Assembly (NCBI RefSeq): GCF_963082655.1
Contig: NC_081552.1
Location: 127,443,494 to 127,507,493 of the forward strand
Direction: 5' to 3'
From: Stomoxys calcitrans
Taxonomy: Eukaryota; Arthropoda; Insecta; Diptera; Muscidae
DNA: 64,000 nucleotides
Both the position numbers and the translations under genes were made by a program. The notes beneath the pieces were generated by a model that was not told where the DNA came from, did no database searches, and worked only from the letters and a program-made list of their open reading frames with translations. How positions within the stretch are numbered: position 1 is the stretch's first letter; every line of letters begins with the position of its first letter. Shown piece after piece: positions 43,906-57,390 of this stretch.

Positions 43906-44335
43906 GGTTAAGAGGGGTACCAAAACAAACAGTTTCAAATTTCATCCAAATCGGATGAAAAATGCTCCTTTTATGGGCTCAATACTCTATATCGGGATAT
44001 CGTTCTATATGGCAGTTATATCCAAATATGGTCCGATCTGCACCACATTTGCGGGGTCTACCAGAACACACTGTGCCAAATTTCATAGAATTCGGGTAAT
44101 AAATAGACCATTTATGGCCTCAATACCCTATATCGGGAGATCGGGCAGTCGGTCTATAGGGCAGCTATATCCAAATTTAGTCCGACCTGAACCACACACT
44201 TTGGGGGTATACCAGAACTCATTGTGCCAAATTTCATCGAAATCGGATGAAAAATGACCAATTTATTGCCTCAAGACTTTAAGTCTGGAGATCGGTCTAT
44301 ATAGCGGTTATATATAACTAAAATCCAATTTTATG
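43906..44335 (-). mobile_element. A-type HINE fragment, divergent units
   Basis: Three units with 'tatcgggatatcgttctatatggcagttatatccaaa'. They differ from A1 and A2 ('atttatggcctcaataccctatatcgg') and may be a fourth subfamily. No termini. Confidence 0.55.
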
Positions 44336-44479
44336 AGATCAGCAGGTCAGGTTTATATACAATGAATGCGAAATCATCAAAAATAGGTTGGAAAATGTTT
44401 TTATACCCAAGTTATCCGCAAAATTATAAATACCCAGCTTTTGGGTATAAATGGGTAAATTTCCGGGTACGGCCATCTT

Positions 44480-45585
44480 TAGACATTGACGACAATGTCA
44501 ACAGGATTACGACTGTACTGGTGGGGTCTTTCGAAGATAGTTGTTCTCTTCGAGAGTGGAAATCACCCCATGACCGGGGAGATTCGCAATATTGGGAAAG
44601 AGGTCAGCAGACTTTACAACAGAGCACGTCGTAAAACAGTTGATTTATTAGGATGTGTACAACACACGGCTCAAGGAATACAATAAAATTACGAGAGCGG
44701 CAAAACGTGCGTCCTGGAAGCTTTTCTGCAACCAGGTCGATAGCGTTAATGATGCCGCCAAGATGAAAAAGTATTCTCAACAACCCATGTCCAAACTGTA
44801 ACGCAGTGAGAGCAGAGATAACGGGGGACATGTTTAGTATATTGATGAAAACTATTTTTTCCAAGGATACGACGGGACTTACAGAGACACCGGAATCTGG
44901 GAATAATGAGAATGTTCGAATGCTTATCATTACGGAATTTATGGTTAAGGAAGCCTTGAGGAGCTTCAAATAATTTAAGTCATCCGGACCCGATGGAATA
45001 TTTCCGGCGTTACTACAGAGGGAGGCGGACTATTTTGCGCACCATCTGGCCACTATTTCCATTGCGTGCCTAGGACTTGCATATACTCCGAAAGTCTTGA
45101 AGGTGGCAAGGGTGCTATTAATACCCAAGCCCGGCAAGGCAAGTTATGCGACACCAAAGTCCTACAGAGCTATAAGCCTTACGTCATTTCTACTCAAAAT
45201 CATGAAGCGTGTTGCGGACACCATGGTAAAGTGTAGGATATCCAGCGAACTGTTCAAATTCAAATAGCATGCCTATGTCAAGGGAAGGTCGGTGGAGATT
45301 GCCCTGCCCTGAAGAATCCTTGGACGCCAAGACGAACTCATTGGCGGTATGCATTGACATCGAGGGGGCTTTTAGCGATGTGCGGGCCGATACACTAATC
45401 CAATCCTTAGACCAGTACAGGGTAGACCCGGTCCTTAGAGACCGGATAAACCATATGCTAAGGAACAGATGGATAAATTGTGGGTATCATGACATAAATA
45501 TAAGGGAGAACTCGGCACAAAGCACGCCACAAGAGGGCCTTTTTATCGCCACCACTACGAGTGCGCCACGGAGAACCTCATATAA
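44480..45585 (+). pseudogene. LINE RT region, decayed
   Basis: Pieces match 28220-28830: a GIFPALLQREADYFA-like stretch near 45000, ARVLLIPKPGKASYATP near 45120, then SLAVCIDIEGAFSDVRADTL and INHMLRNRWINCGYHD near 45340-45490. It extends past the first catalytic Asp (CIDIEGAF) but ends before the YxDD. Multiple stops. Confidence 0.6.
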
Positions 45586-46249
45586 AAATTACTTACTTTT
45601 ATTTAAATTGACTTAAGTAAGCGAAATTTGCACCGAAAACTGACCAACACGCAAATCTTATATGGACTCTTATATGCTACTCTTTAACACTGTGGAACAA
45701 AATAGACATAAACAGACCAGGAAATTTTTCTAAATATTTGGCTTACGAAAACTTGTAGCTCTTTCGTTTAAGATATATAGTGATTCGGCAATATTACTGA
45801 TAAGACTGCGAGCAATAATATTGTAGAATATTTAAATGCTCAGCCGGCTCACTAAAGCGGTCTTTTACCTCCTTTAAAATCGTTTAATGGCTTATCAAAA
45901 TATTCAAAAAATTGTTTGCTATTGAATTCCGCAATAGCTTACTGAACACACCAAATCCCGAAACTTAACACCAGACATCAGTAAAATTGTAAAGTAAATT
46001 TTTGGGTTAAAAGAGTACTTTTTCTAAGTTGGTATCAAATTTCCTTATAAATCTTGATTTTAGGAGGACAAAGTCAAATACAAAAATATTCCTAATCAAA
46101 TGTGGGCTTAAGTCATTGAACAAAAAAGTTTTTATATAATAGGTTTTCCAATAGAGACTTAACAACTTTTTGTTTAATTTGTGAATACACACTTACACTA
46201 ACCATCAAACTGTGATTATCAATTTATTCAGTAAACTCAACATTTTCAT
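45586..46249. other. No recognisable feature, AT-rich
   Basis: No open frame or repeat match. Confidence 0.5.
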
Positions 46250-46672
46250 AATGGTAAAGTTCACGAACGAACTACGACTGCAAATCAAAACAATTTACTA
46301 CCGAAATTCGGAGTCGGTGACGCTTATTTAGGAGCGTTAACTCCAGTGACGTTAAATCTGTGACGAAGCTCATTTTTGGCTTAATGGCTTCAACAATAAT
46401 CAGAACATGCGTTGTTGGTCAGTTAAAAATCAAAATGTGCTTTACGAATCACTTCATCCACATGCGTTTGCATGCCGGCAGCGTCATTGGGCCAGCCATA
46501 CTTCTTCGTAGACGGTGCAAATCGCCACGTTGCTGTGAATGGAAAACCTCACCATGGTCAATGATTATTTTTGGCCTAAATTGGAAGAAATGAACCTGGA
46601 CGACATGCGGTTTCATGAGGACCGTGCCACAAGCCACACAGCACACATTTCAATTGGTTTATTGAAGAGAAA
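46250..46672 (+). pseudogene. Tc1/mariner transposase pseudogene
   Basis: It starts at ATGGTAAAGTTCACGAACGAAC (VKFTNELRLQIKTIYYRN, an HTH start like MNRLTNEQRLQIIEFYYQN). It jumps to CDEAHFWLNGFNNNQN, the first catalytic Asp block, and to traces of the second block (a 'ccacaagccacacagcacacatttc' stretch). Large deletions and frameshifts; no terminal repeats found. Confidence 0.65.
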
Positions 46673-46674
46673 AT

Positions 46675-47560
46675 AAAAGTGGGGCAATATGGGTCTCAAA
46701 TGAAAGGTATTCGAGAGTAGAATTTGACATCAAAATTTGGGTCCAAGTATCTATGGGGCTACCCCGATCCCAAAACCTCTTCAGTTAGGCACATTGGACG
46801 GTAATGACAATATGGGACTCGAATGGAAGGTATTCGGGAGTAGATTACGATTATAGTCAGAAAGGAGGCATAGGCAATATAATTTGTTGATATTGAAAGG
46901 GGCGGACCCCTCCCCGTTAACCCAAAAGACCACCCAAAATCAAGGTTGAACCGATTGGGACAATATGGGTATCAAATGAAAGGTATTGGAGAGTAGAATA
47001 CCAATATGGTATTAAAAAAGTTCCCCAAACAAACATATTGGACGTACATATCAATATGGGACTCAAATGAAAGGTATTCGGGAGATTACGAATATGACAT
47101 AAAAAATTATGTCTAAGTATTTGCGGGTCGCCCCACCACCAAAAGCCCCTCAAATTGGAGTTTTACTTGATCATAGCAATTTAAGACTCAAATGAAAGGT
47201 ATTTGGGAGTTGATTACAAATATGAAATTAAACTTTGTGTCGAAGAATCTAGGTGACCATTTACCTCCAAAAATGGCCTTCAATAGATTATTTGACCAAA
47301 TCAAACAATGGGGATCAAATGATATATATTTCTGAGTAGAGTGCGTCATTCATATATGATCTCAAGTGGCAGATGGGGTGTGGCCCACAACCCTTATATA
47401 AGCACCCTCCACCAAACGGATGTGTACACCAATCATGACAATATGGGTTTGAATTAAAGGTGTAAGGTTGTGGACTACGAATCTGGTATCTTCGTTCTGC
47501 TCATATATCAAACAAACTACCTCACCCCAAAACAGTCGATCAATCATAATGAGGTAACAG
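46675..47560 (+). mobile_element. Family B repeat, decayed
   Basis: Units with 'ctcaaatgaaaggtatt' at about 46695, 46975, 47055 and 47190. Both ends are undefined. Bases 47561-47769 hold nothing I recognise. Confidence 0.5.
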
Positions 47561-47769
47561 GAATAGGAGGAGTTGCAAACGTTGAAATTGCAACCATTTT
47601 TAGCTCATCGATAGACAAGACCAAACGACGTGCAGCTGGGCAACACTTTTTTATTCAAAAGTTTTACATGATTTAATAGTACGAACTTTTGCTACCGTAC
47701 CAAATTTATAGACTGTAAAATTAGTTTTTTAACACCGAAAATCGTTGATGGCAATTTGATTTGATTTAG

Positions 47770-48924
47770 AACAAGTTCGGCCGGGCCGAATCTTATATAC
47801 ACTCCACCATGGATCGCATTTGTCGAGTTCTTTTCCCGGCATCTCTTCTTAGACAAAAAAGGATATAAGAAAAGATTTGATCTGCTATTAGAGCGACATC
47901 AAGATATGGTCCGGTTTGGACCACAATTAAATTATATGTTGGAGACCTGTGTAAAATGTCAGCCAATTCGAATAAGAATTGCGCCCTTTGGGCGCTCAAG
48001 AAGTAAAATAGAGAGATAGATTTATTTGGGAGCTATATCGGGCTATAGACCGATTCTGACCATAATAAACACGTATGTCGATGGTCATGAGAGGATCCGT
48101 CGTACAAAATGTCAGGCAAATCAAATAATAATTGCGACCTCTAGAGGCTCAAGAAGTCAAAATCCCAGATCGGTTTATATGGCAGCTATATCAGGTTATT
48201 AACCGATTTGAACCAAACGTGGCACAGTTGTTGGGTATCATAACAAAATACTGCGTGCAAAATTTCATTCCAATCGGATAAGAATTACGCCTTCTAGAGG
48301 CTCAAGAAGTCAAGATCCAAGATCGGTTTATATGGCAGCTATATCAGTTTATGGACCGATTTAAACCATACTTGGCACAGTTGTTGGATATCATAAAAAA
48401 AACGTCGTGCAAAATTTCATTCCAATCGGATAAGAATTGCGCCCTCTAGAGGCTCAAGAAGTCAAGACCCAAAATCGGATTATATGGCAGCTATATCAAG
48501 TTATGGGCCGATTTCAACCATTCTTTATATACAATAGTTGTTGGAAGTCATAACAAATCACGTCATGCAATATTTCAGCCGAATCGGATAGGAATTTCAT
48601 CCTGTAGAGGCTCAGGAAATCAAGACTCCAGATCAGTTTATACAGCAGCTATATCAATACGAGGACCGATATAGCCCATTTACAATCCCAACCAACCTAC
48701 ACTAATAAGAAGTATTAATGAAAAATTTCAAGCGGCTAGTTTTACTCCATCGACAGTTAGAGTGCTTTCGACAGACAGACGGACGGACATGGCTAGTTCG
48801 ATTTTAAATGGCATGACGATCAAGAATATATATACTTTATGGGGTCTTAGACGGATATTTCGAGTAGTTACAAACAGAATGACAAAATTAGTACACTCCC
48901 ATCCTATGGTCGAGTGTATAAAAA
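47770..48924 (-). mobile_element. HINE element, subfamily A1, damaged hairpin end
   Basis: The terminus reads AACAAGTTCGGCCGGGCCGAA: the AAAAGCGTGCTAA usually between ACAAGT and the hairpin is missing. The remaining body is standard, ending at GTGTATAAAAA. The last 300 bp are almost the same as 49680-50020 in the next element. Confidence 0.7.
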
Positions 48925-48991
48925 TGATACAGTGGATAAATTGAATTGATACACATGAAAGGATGTAGTTGTGTTTCTGTTAGTCAATATA

Positions 48992-50022
48992 AACAAGTAA
49001 AAGCGTGCTAAGTTCGGCCGGGCCGAATCTTACATACCCTCCACCATGGATCGCATTTGCCGAGATCTTCTCCCGGCATCTCTTCTTAGGCAAAAAAGGA
49101 TATAAGAAAAGATTTGCTCTGCTATTATTTTATTATTACATGTTGGAGACCTGTGTAAAATGTCAGCCAATTCGAATAAGAATTGCGCCCTTTGGTGGCT
49201 CAAGAAGTAAAATAGAGAGATCGATTTATATGGGAGCTGTATCAGGCTATAGACAATAATAAGCATGTATGTTGATGGGCAGGAGAGCATCCGTCGTACA
49301 AAATTTCAGGCAAATCGGATAATAATTGCGACGTCTAGAGGCTAAAGAAGTCAAGATCCCAGATCGGTTCATATGGCAGCTATATCAGCTTATGAACCGA
49401 TTTGACACAGTTGTTGAAAGTAAGAATAAAATACGTCATGCAAAATTTCAGCCACATCGGATAGGTATTGCGCCCTCTAGAAGCTCAAGAAGTCAAATCC
49501 CCAGATCTGTTTATGTGACAGCTATATGAGGTTATGGACCGATATGAACCATACCTGGCACAGTTGTTGAATATCTTAACAAAGCACGCTGTGCAAAATT
49601 TCATTCTAATCGGACAATAATTGCGCACTCTAGAGGCTCAAGAAGTCAAGACCCAAAATCGGATTATATGGCAGCTATATCAGATTATGGGCCGATTTCA
49701 ACCATTCTTTATATACAATAGTTGTTGGAAGTCATAACAAATCACGTCATGCAATATTTCAGCCGAATCGGATAGGAATTTCATCCTGTAGAGGCTCAGG
49801 AAATCAAGACTCCAGATCAGTTTATACGGCAGCTATATCAATACGAGGACCGATATAGCCCATTTACAATCCCAACCAACCTACACTAATAAGAAGTATT
49901 TGTGCAAAATTTCAATCGGCTAGCTTTACTCCTTCGGAAGTTAGCGTGCTTTCGACAGGCAGACGGACGGACGGACATGGCTAGATCGACATAAAATGTC
50001 GCGACGATCAAGAATATATATA
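48992..50022 (-). mobile_element. HINE element, subfamily A1, cut at its TATACCC end
   Basis: The hairpin end is intact. It has an internal deletion ('ctattattttattattacatgttgg') shared with 55177 and 62191. It stops inside 'gaatatatata', where the next element begins in opposite orientation, so its last 110 bp or so are missing. Confidence 0.7.
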
Positions 50023-50745
50023 TACTCCACCATAAGATGGGGGGTATACTAATTTCGTCATTCTGATTGTAACTACTCGAATTATTCGTCTGAGACCCCA
50101 TAAAGTATATATATTCTTCATCTTCGTGAAATTTTATGTCGATCTAGCCATGTCCGTCCGTCCGTGCGTCTGTCTGTCGAAAGCACGCTAACTTCCGAAG
50201 GAGTAAAGCTAGCCGCTTGAAATTTTGCACAAATACTTCTTATTAGTGTAGGTCGGTTGGTATTGTCAATGGGCCATATCGGTCTAAAACCTGATATAGC
50301 TGCCATATAAGCCGATCTGGGAACTTGACTTCTTGAGCCTCTAAAAGGCGCAAGTATTATCCGATTTGGCTGAAATTTTGTACAACGGCTTCTCTCATGA
50401 CCTTTAAAATACGTGTCGAATATGGCATGAATCGGTTTATAGCCTAATACAGCGCCCTTATAAACCTATCTCTGTATTTTACTTCTTCAGCCCCTAAAGT
50501 GCCCAATTCTTATTAGATTTGGCTGAAATTTTACAGAATGACTTCTACTATGGTCTCCAATATTCAGTTTAATTATGGTCCAAAATGAGCCATAACTTGA
50601 TATTGTTCCAATAACATAGTAATTCTTTTCTTTTATCCTTTGTTTACCTAAAAAGAGATACCGTGGCATGAGCTCGAAATATACGATCCATGGTGGAGGG
50701 TATATAAGATTCGGCCCGGCCGAACTTAGCACGCTTTTACTTGTT
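50023..50745 (+). mobile_element. HINE element, subfamily A1, plus strand
   Basis: It starts TATACTCCACCATAAG (two Cs missing from TATACCCTCC) directly against the previous element in an AT run, and ends with the hairpin and ACTTGTT at 50745. A further A-type fragment lies at 50750-50880. Confidence 0.7.
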
Positions 50746-50889
50746 TTAAATATATAGGAGCTGTATGAAGTCATTGACCGATATGGACCGTACTTGTCAT
50801 GGCTGTTAGAGGTCATAGATAAATACCAAATCCAAAATTTCAGACAAATCGGTAGGAGATCGATTTATACGGCAGTTGTGAACCCATTT

Positions 50890-52990
50890 AGACTATGCTT
50901 GGCCCATGTATGGGCCGAATCGGATAAGTCTTCTAATATCTGTGTTAGTTCCTGCGATCCATTAGTGTCTCCCGAAGATACATTTCATCCAACATGTCAT
51001 ATGAAAGTATTTGTACCATCTCAAATACGTGATATGAAAGTATTTGATAAGAGTGAAAAAGTATATTGTTTTCCTAAGACAGATTATGTGAAACTTAACA
51101 ATCTTTTGATGTCTGTGAAATGGAATGACGTTCTAAAATCTTAAATACTCGATGTTCCGATTGACGAATTTTACAGAGTTTTTTTTTTGCGTGTCGGAAT
51201 CTGCTGCTAAGCCTTTGAACTGACGATCCTCTGACCCTACATGGAATATACTCAGACTTTCTTTCACAAAATACAAAAAATTGTGTTTATCAGCAGATTA
51301 TCCATCACATGCATTTGCTAGATTTGAATGTGCTATCGAGAATAAGTTTGCATTAAATTGAAAACCAGCCCTAAAATATTTTTTAAATTTGTGGTTGGGT
51401 CAATCGTTGCCAATGATAATGATATAAATATTCGCAATATGTTTGCAAATTTTTTTGCATCGACTTATTCGAATGAGCTCTATGATCTCGAAACAGAGTA
51501 TCCATATGTGAATATAGTACTGCTATTAACAGATATTGTTTTAGAAGTTCTTAAGTCACTTAAAGAGTGTTTAATCCTAGACCTGATGAAATTTCTTCCA
51601 GACATTTTAAGACATTGTGCTACCTCTCTTAAGTTCCCACTTACAAGGATATTTAATAAATCCATATCACGGGAATACGTTCCAAGACTATGGAAACGAT
51701 CATACAATACATTACTCCGTTATTTAAATCTGGAAATAGATACGATGTTTTCAATTAAAGACAGATATCAAGGTTGTGTGCTATACCTAAACTGCTTGAA
51801 AAGTTGTTAACTGGTATAATTTTGCATCAGATATCATCCATTCTGTCAGATAGTCAGCACGGTTCTCGGATCTTGATCAACTATTACAGACGTTTTAGAA
51901 TTGACTACACTTGTAAATTAAGGTTTTAGAATTGGAAGACGTACGGACGCGATATATACGGACTTTCAGTAAAGCCTTCAACAAGGTCGATCATAATTTA
52001 TTATTACTTGAACTTAGAAAAATAGGCGTTTGCCCTTGTCACTAAAATGGATTGGCTCTTATTTATCGGATCGGTCAAAGAAGGTGAAACTCTGGGAAAT
52101 TCTTTCGAAAAGAATTACTGTAATGTCGGAGGTTCCACGAGGTAGTCATCTTGTTCCAATTCTATTTACTCTGTTTGTAAATGACTTGTCTCAAGTAATC
52201 AACCACTCTCATGTACCAATGTTCGCAGATGATGTCAATATCTTTCGCTTATTTAACGATAATCTTAATTTTGATAATTTTATCAAATGGTGTGATGTAA
52301 ATCTTATGCAGCTTAATATATAGAAATGTATACACATGTGTTTTTATCGAGCTGGACATTTGAATACGAGTTATTTTCTATCTAAACTTGAACTTCAGTG
52401 GGAAGAGAAATGCGTAGACCTCGGCATCCTCCTAGATATCAGATTGAATTTTAAGGCTCATATATCGGCAATGGTTAGCAAGGCTTATAGTTTACTTGGG
52501 TTAATGAAAAGTTGGAGTAAGGAACTAAATGATATATCTATCACAAAGAACTTATATATTTCTTTGGTACCTTGTACACTGGAATATGGTTCAGCAATAT
52601 GGGATCCTGTTTTTAATATTCATTCCGATAAAGTTGAATCTGTACAGAAACAATTTCTTCTGTTCTATTTATGACGCAATAGATGAAATTATCAAACATT
52701 ACCTTCATATAAATTTAGGCCTAATCTGATTAAGTTAACAACACTGTTTAGCCACAGAACGATGTTAACCTTACATTTCTAACGAATATCCTACATTACA
52801 AAATATCTTACGAATTTAATACGAACCGTATATTTCTAAATGTTCCTATTCATCCAACGAGAAATTTACAATCTCTTTTCATACAATATTTTCAAAGAGA
52901 TTACTCTAACAATGATCCTCTTCATCGCCTTTGTTGTGATTTCAATAAGTACTATAACATCTTTAATTTATCTGAATATAAAAGTTTGCT
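50890..52990 (+). pseudogene. Jockey/CR1-like LINE ORF2, decayed
   Basis: Open pieces come in order. The first, near 50990-51140, includes HPTCHMKVFVPSQ. The RT N-terminal region is at 51358-51810. Next is a PRGSHLVPILFTLFVNDLSQ motif at about 52140, then MFADDVNIF (catalytic FADD at 52222-52233) and VDLGILLDIRLNFKAHI in the thumb near 52420. The RT catalytic triplet survives, but several stops break the frame. No endonuclease is recognised upstream. 3' end near 52990. Confidence 0.6.
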
Positions 52991-53110
52991 ATAATGTAAA
53001 ATTATTTTGCTTTTAAATTTCTAATCAACGTAGAAGTCATTATTAACAACAATAATTTGTTTTGTATATATGTATAGTATATATAAGTCTGTCAGGATTT
53101 ATAATCTATA

Positions 53111-54220
53111 GACAAGTAAATGCGTGCTAAGTTCGGCCGGCCGAATCTTATAACCCTCCACCATGGATCGCATTTGTCGAGCTCTTTCCACGGTATCTCT
53201 TTTTAGGCGAAGAAAGGATAAAAGAATATTGAATATTGGAGACCATAGTAAAATTTCAGCCAAATGTAGTAAGAAATGAGCACAGAAGAAGTAAAATAGG
53301 GAGATCGGTTTATAGGGGAGCTGTATTAGGCTAAAAACCGATTCATGCCATATTCGACACGCATTATAAAGGTCATGGGAGAAGCCGTTGTACAAAATTT
53401 CAGCCAAATCGGATAATTATTGCGCTTTTTAGAGGCTCAAGAAGTCAAGTTCCCAGATCGGCTTATATGGCAGCTATATCAGGTTATAGACCGATTTAAA
53501 CCATTCTTTATGCAGTTCTTTATACAGTTGTTGGAAGTCATAACGAAACACCTCATGCAAAATTGCAGCCAAACCGGATAATAATTGCGTCCTCTAGTTG
53601 CTCAAGAAATCAAGTCCCCAGATCGGTTTATATAGCAGCTATATCAGGTTATGGACCGATTTAAACCATTCTTTATGCAGTTGTTGGAAGTCATATAAAA
53701 ACACGTCGTGCAAAATTTCAGCCAAATCGGATAGGAATTGCGCACTCTAGACGCCCAGGAAGTCAAGACCAAAGATCGGTTTATATGACAGCTATATCAG
53801 GTTATAGACAGATTTCAACCATACTCAGCGCAGTTGTTGGAAGTCATAATCGAACCCTTCATGCAAAATTTCAGCCAAATCGAATAAAAGTTTTGCCCTC
53901 TAGCGGCTCAAGAAATCAAGATACCAGGTCAGTTTATATGAAAGCTATATCAAAACGTGGACCGATATAGCCCATTTACAATACCAACCGACCTACACTG
54001 AAAATAAGTATTCGTGCAAAATTTCAAGCGGCTAGCTTTACTCCTTCGAAAGTTAGCGTGCTTTCAACAGACGGACGGTCGGACAGGCTAGCTCGACTTT
54101 AAATGTCATGACGATCAAGAATATATATACTTTATGGGACCTTAGCCGAATATTTCGAGAAGTTATAAACAGAATGACGAAATTAGTATACCCCCATCCT
54201 ATGATGGAGGGTATAAAAAA
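53111..54220 (-). mobile_element. HINE element, subfamily A1
   Basis: The terminus GACAAGTAAATGCGTGCTAAG has the hairpin TTCGGCCGGCCGAA, here a perfect 14-bp palindrome without the central G. Its 'cacggtatctctttttaggcg' segment is the undisturbed version of the target into which the element at 7569 inserted. A further A-type fragment follows at 54221-54575. Confidence 0.7.
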
Positions 54221-54575
54221 CAGAATTGCACCCTCAAGAAGTCTAATAGGTAGATCGGTTTATATGACAGCTACATCAGGTTATGGACTGATTTAGACCA
54301 AAAACTGTGGAAGTCATACAAAATTTCAGGCGAATCGGATAAGATTTGCGCCCTCCAGAGGCTCAAAAAGTCTAATCGAGAGATCTGTTTATATGGAAGC
54401 TTTATCAGGTTATGAATCCATTTGAACCACACTTAGCGCTGTTGATTAAAGTAGTACCAGAATACAGATGCAAAATTAAAATCAAATCTGGTGGTTATTG
54501 CACATTCTAGAGGGTCAAGATGTCAAATCAGATCGATTTATATGGCAACTATATCAGGTTATAGACAATGAACAA

Positions 54576-55176
54576 TGCTTAACTACACAGAAAAAATGGA
54601 AATTTTGGTTTAATTGATATACTCAATTAAAAATTTTGCTGAAATCGGAACTATAAACAAATTTGTATTATTAATAAAAGATTTTACAATTTGCATTTAT
54701 GACAAGCTGAATAATTCAATTAAAAACGTTTTCAACTCAATAGACCAATTTATTGAAAAATTGTTTATTCTTTCCATAACACGTTTAAATGACGTATTTA
54801 AAATAAATAATCGGTATTTTTCCCATAAATAAACCATTTTTTACTTCAGTCGAATAGTTGCAAATACAAAATGAAATGCATTGAATCACAATTTGGCTTC
54901 AAACCAAAGTCATTACAATAGCAATATGTGCAGGTAGATAGAATATTATGAAAGGTAATGAACTGTATGTCGTACTCTCGGGTATTTTCTTCCTTTACTT
55001 CTTATACATTTTACATCGCCGGCGCCATATTTGTAAAGTGTAAAACACAGAAATTATTTTTATATTAGAATAATTCGTTATAAATATAAAACTTAGCGTT
55101 TCATGTATAATATCTCGAAGAATTGATACACATGAAAGGATGTAGTTGTGTTTCTGTTATATATATAAACAATATA
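54576..55176. other. No recognisable gene; shared flank at its right edge
   Basis: AT-rich; a 72-codon frame at 54614-54832 has low complexity and looks accidental. Bases 55119-55159 repeat those at 48947-48986. Confidence 0.5.
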
Positions 55177-56475
55177 AACAAGTAAAAGCGTGCTAAGTTC
55201 GGCCGGGCCGAATCTTACATACCCTCCACCATGGATCGCATTTGCCGAGATCTTCTCCCGGCATCTCTTCTTAGGCAAAAAAGGATATAAGAAAAGATTT
55301 GCTCTGCTATTATTTTATTATTACATGTTGGAGACCTGTGTAAAATGTCAGCCAATTCGAATAAGAATTGCGCCGTTTGGGGACTCAAGAAGTAAAATAG
55401 AGAGATCGATTTATATGGGAGCTGTATCGGGCTATAGACCGATTCAGATCATAATAAGCACCTATGTTGATGGCCATGAGAGGATCCGTAGTACATAATT
55501 TCAGGCAAATCGGATAATAATTGCGACCTCTAGAGGCTCAAGAAGTCAAGATCCCAGATCGGTTTATATAGCAGCTGTATCAGGTTATTAACCGATTTGA
55601 ACCATACTTTGCACAGTTGTTGGATATCATAACAAAACACGTCGTGCAAAATTTCATTCCAATCGGATAAGAATTGCGCACTCCAGAGGCTCAAGAAGTC
55701 AAGACCCAAGATCGGTTTATATGGCAGCTATATCAGGTTATAGACTGATTTGAACCATACTTGGCAAAGTTGTTGGATATCATAACAAAACACGTCATGC
55801 AAAATTTTATTCCAATCGGATAAGAATTGCGCACTCTAGAGGCTCAAGAAGTCAAGACCCAAGATCGGTTTATATGGCAGCTATATCAGGTTATTGACCG
55901 ATTTAAACCATACTTGGCACAGTTGTTGGATATCATAACAAAACACGTCGTGCAAAATTTCATCCTAATGGGATAAGAATTGCGCACTCTAGAGGCTCAA
56001 GAAGTCAATACCCAAGATCGGTTTATATGGCAGCTATATCAGGTTTTGGACCGATTTGAACCATACTTGGCACAGTTGTTGGATATCATAACAAAACACG
56101 TCGTGCAAAATTTCATCCTAATGGGATAAGAATTGCGCATTCTAGAGGCTCAAGAAGTCAAGACCCAAGATCGGTTTATATGGCAGCTATATCAAAACAT
56201 GGACCGATATGGACCATTTACAATACCAACCGACCTACACTAATAAGAAGTATTTGCGCAAAATTTCAAGCGGCTAGCTCTACTCCTTCGGAAGTTAGCG
56301 TGCTTTCGACAGACAGACGGACGGACGAACGGACGGACATGGCTAGATCGACATAAAATGTCGCGACGATCAAGAATATATATACTTTATGGGGTCTCAG
56401 ACGAATATTTCGAATAGTTACAAACAGAATGACGATATTAGTATACCCCCCATCTTATGGTGGAGGGTATAAAAA
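55177..56475 (-). mobile_element. HINE element, subfamily A1, full length
   Basis: Both ends are intact, with seven units. Its first 300 bp and about 40 bp of outside flank match the element at 48992. Confidence 0.75.
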
Positions 56476-56477
56476 CC

Positions 56478-57390
56478 TAAAAAGGGTGATTAATAAGAGC
56501 TATAGGAAAGATTTTCAAAAAAAAAACTCACAAAATTCAAAACAATTCATGAAATTTTTATATGAATCGATAGTACAGTCCATATAATTTTATATTTGGC
56601 GATTATTTCATGCAAATGTTGACTGTGACTGCGCTTCAAATGGTCCATCTGCTTAGTCCAATTATGGAATCTCGTTCCAACAATTCGGCAGGTATCTCAC
56701 GAATAAATGCTACAATGTTGTCTTCCAATAAGTCAATTGAAGCGGACTTGCCGGTATAGACATGAGCTTTAACATAGGCCAAAAAAATATTCCAAAGACG
56801 TTAAATCGCACGATCTAGGCTGCAAATTGACCGGTCCCGAACGTGAAATAAAGTGTTCACTGAAATCGCCTCTCAATAAGTCTATTGTTACGCGTGCTGT
56901 GTGGCATGCGGCACCGTCTTGTTGAAACCATATGTCATGCAAGTCAAGCTCTTGCATTTTGGGCAAAAACAAGATGGATATCATCTCACGGCAACGCTCA
57001 CCATTACGTTACGATTCGCATCATCTTTGAAGAAATACGGCCCATAAACCGCAACAAACTGTGACTTTTTCTGGATGCATTAGTAGCTCTTGCAATGCAT
57101 CTGCCTGATCTTTTCTCCAAAATAAATAATTCTGCTTATTTACGTATCCATCAAGCCAAAAATGGGCCTCGTCGTAAAATGGAAGAAGCGCGCGATGAAC
57201 TTTCTTAACAGAGCATGCATTTTGATAATAAAATTCAATAATTTGCAATCGTTTTTCGTTTGTAAGACGATTCATTATTAAATTATAGACCAATCTGAAG
57301 ATATTTGACAGTGAAACAAAACACGAAACGTGCGTGAGCTGTTTAAACCAGTGTTGCCAATAAGATAACAGCTTAAAAATTATCCTTTAT
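56478..57390 (-). pseudogene. Tc1/mariner transposon with broken transposase
   Basis: Imperfect terminal repeats (AAAGGGTGATTAATAAGAGC at left; the inverse of AAAGGATAATTTTTAAG at right) bound it. On the minus strand MNRLTNEKRLQIIEFYYQN (HTH) is joined by a deletion to FYDEAHFWLDGYVNKQN (first Asp). After a frameshift come WFQQDGAACHTARV (second Asp) and RSCDLTSLEYFF (third acidic residue, Asp), with 36 residues between the last two. That spacing suggests a DD37D-like (maT) or related group. It is the nearest relative here of the foldback copies at 4069 and 15147. Confidence 0.75.

Noticed and set aside
50640..50745. TATATAAGA near HINE ends as a promoter
   Set aside because: Present in every HINE copy as part of the terminus; no coding sequence downstream and no transcript evidence.
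54614..54832. 72-codon frame in AT-rich DNA
   Set aside because: Low-complexity Ile/Asn/Lys translation expected by chance at this base composition.
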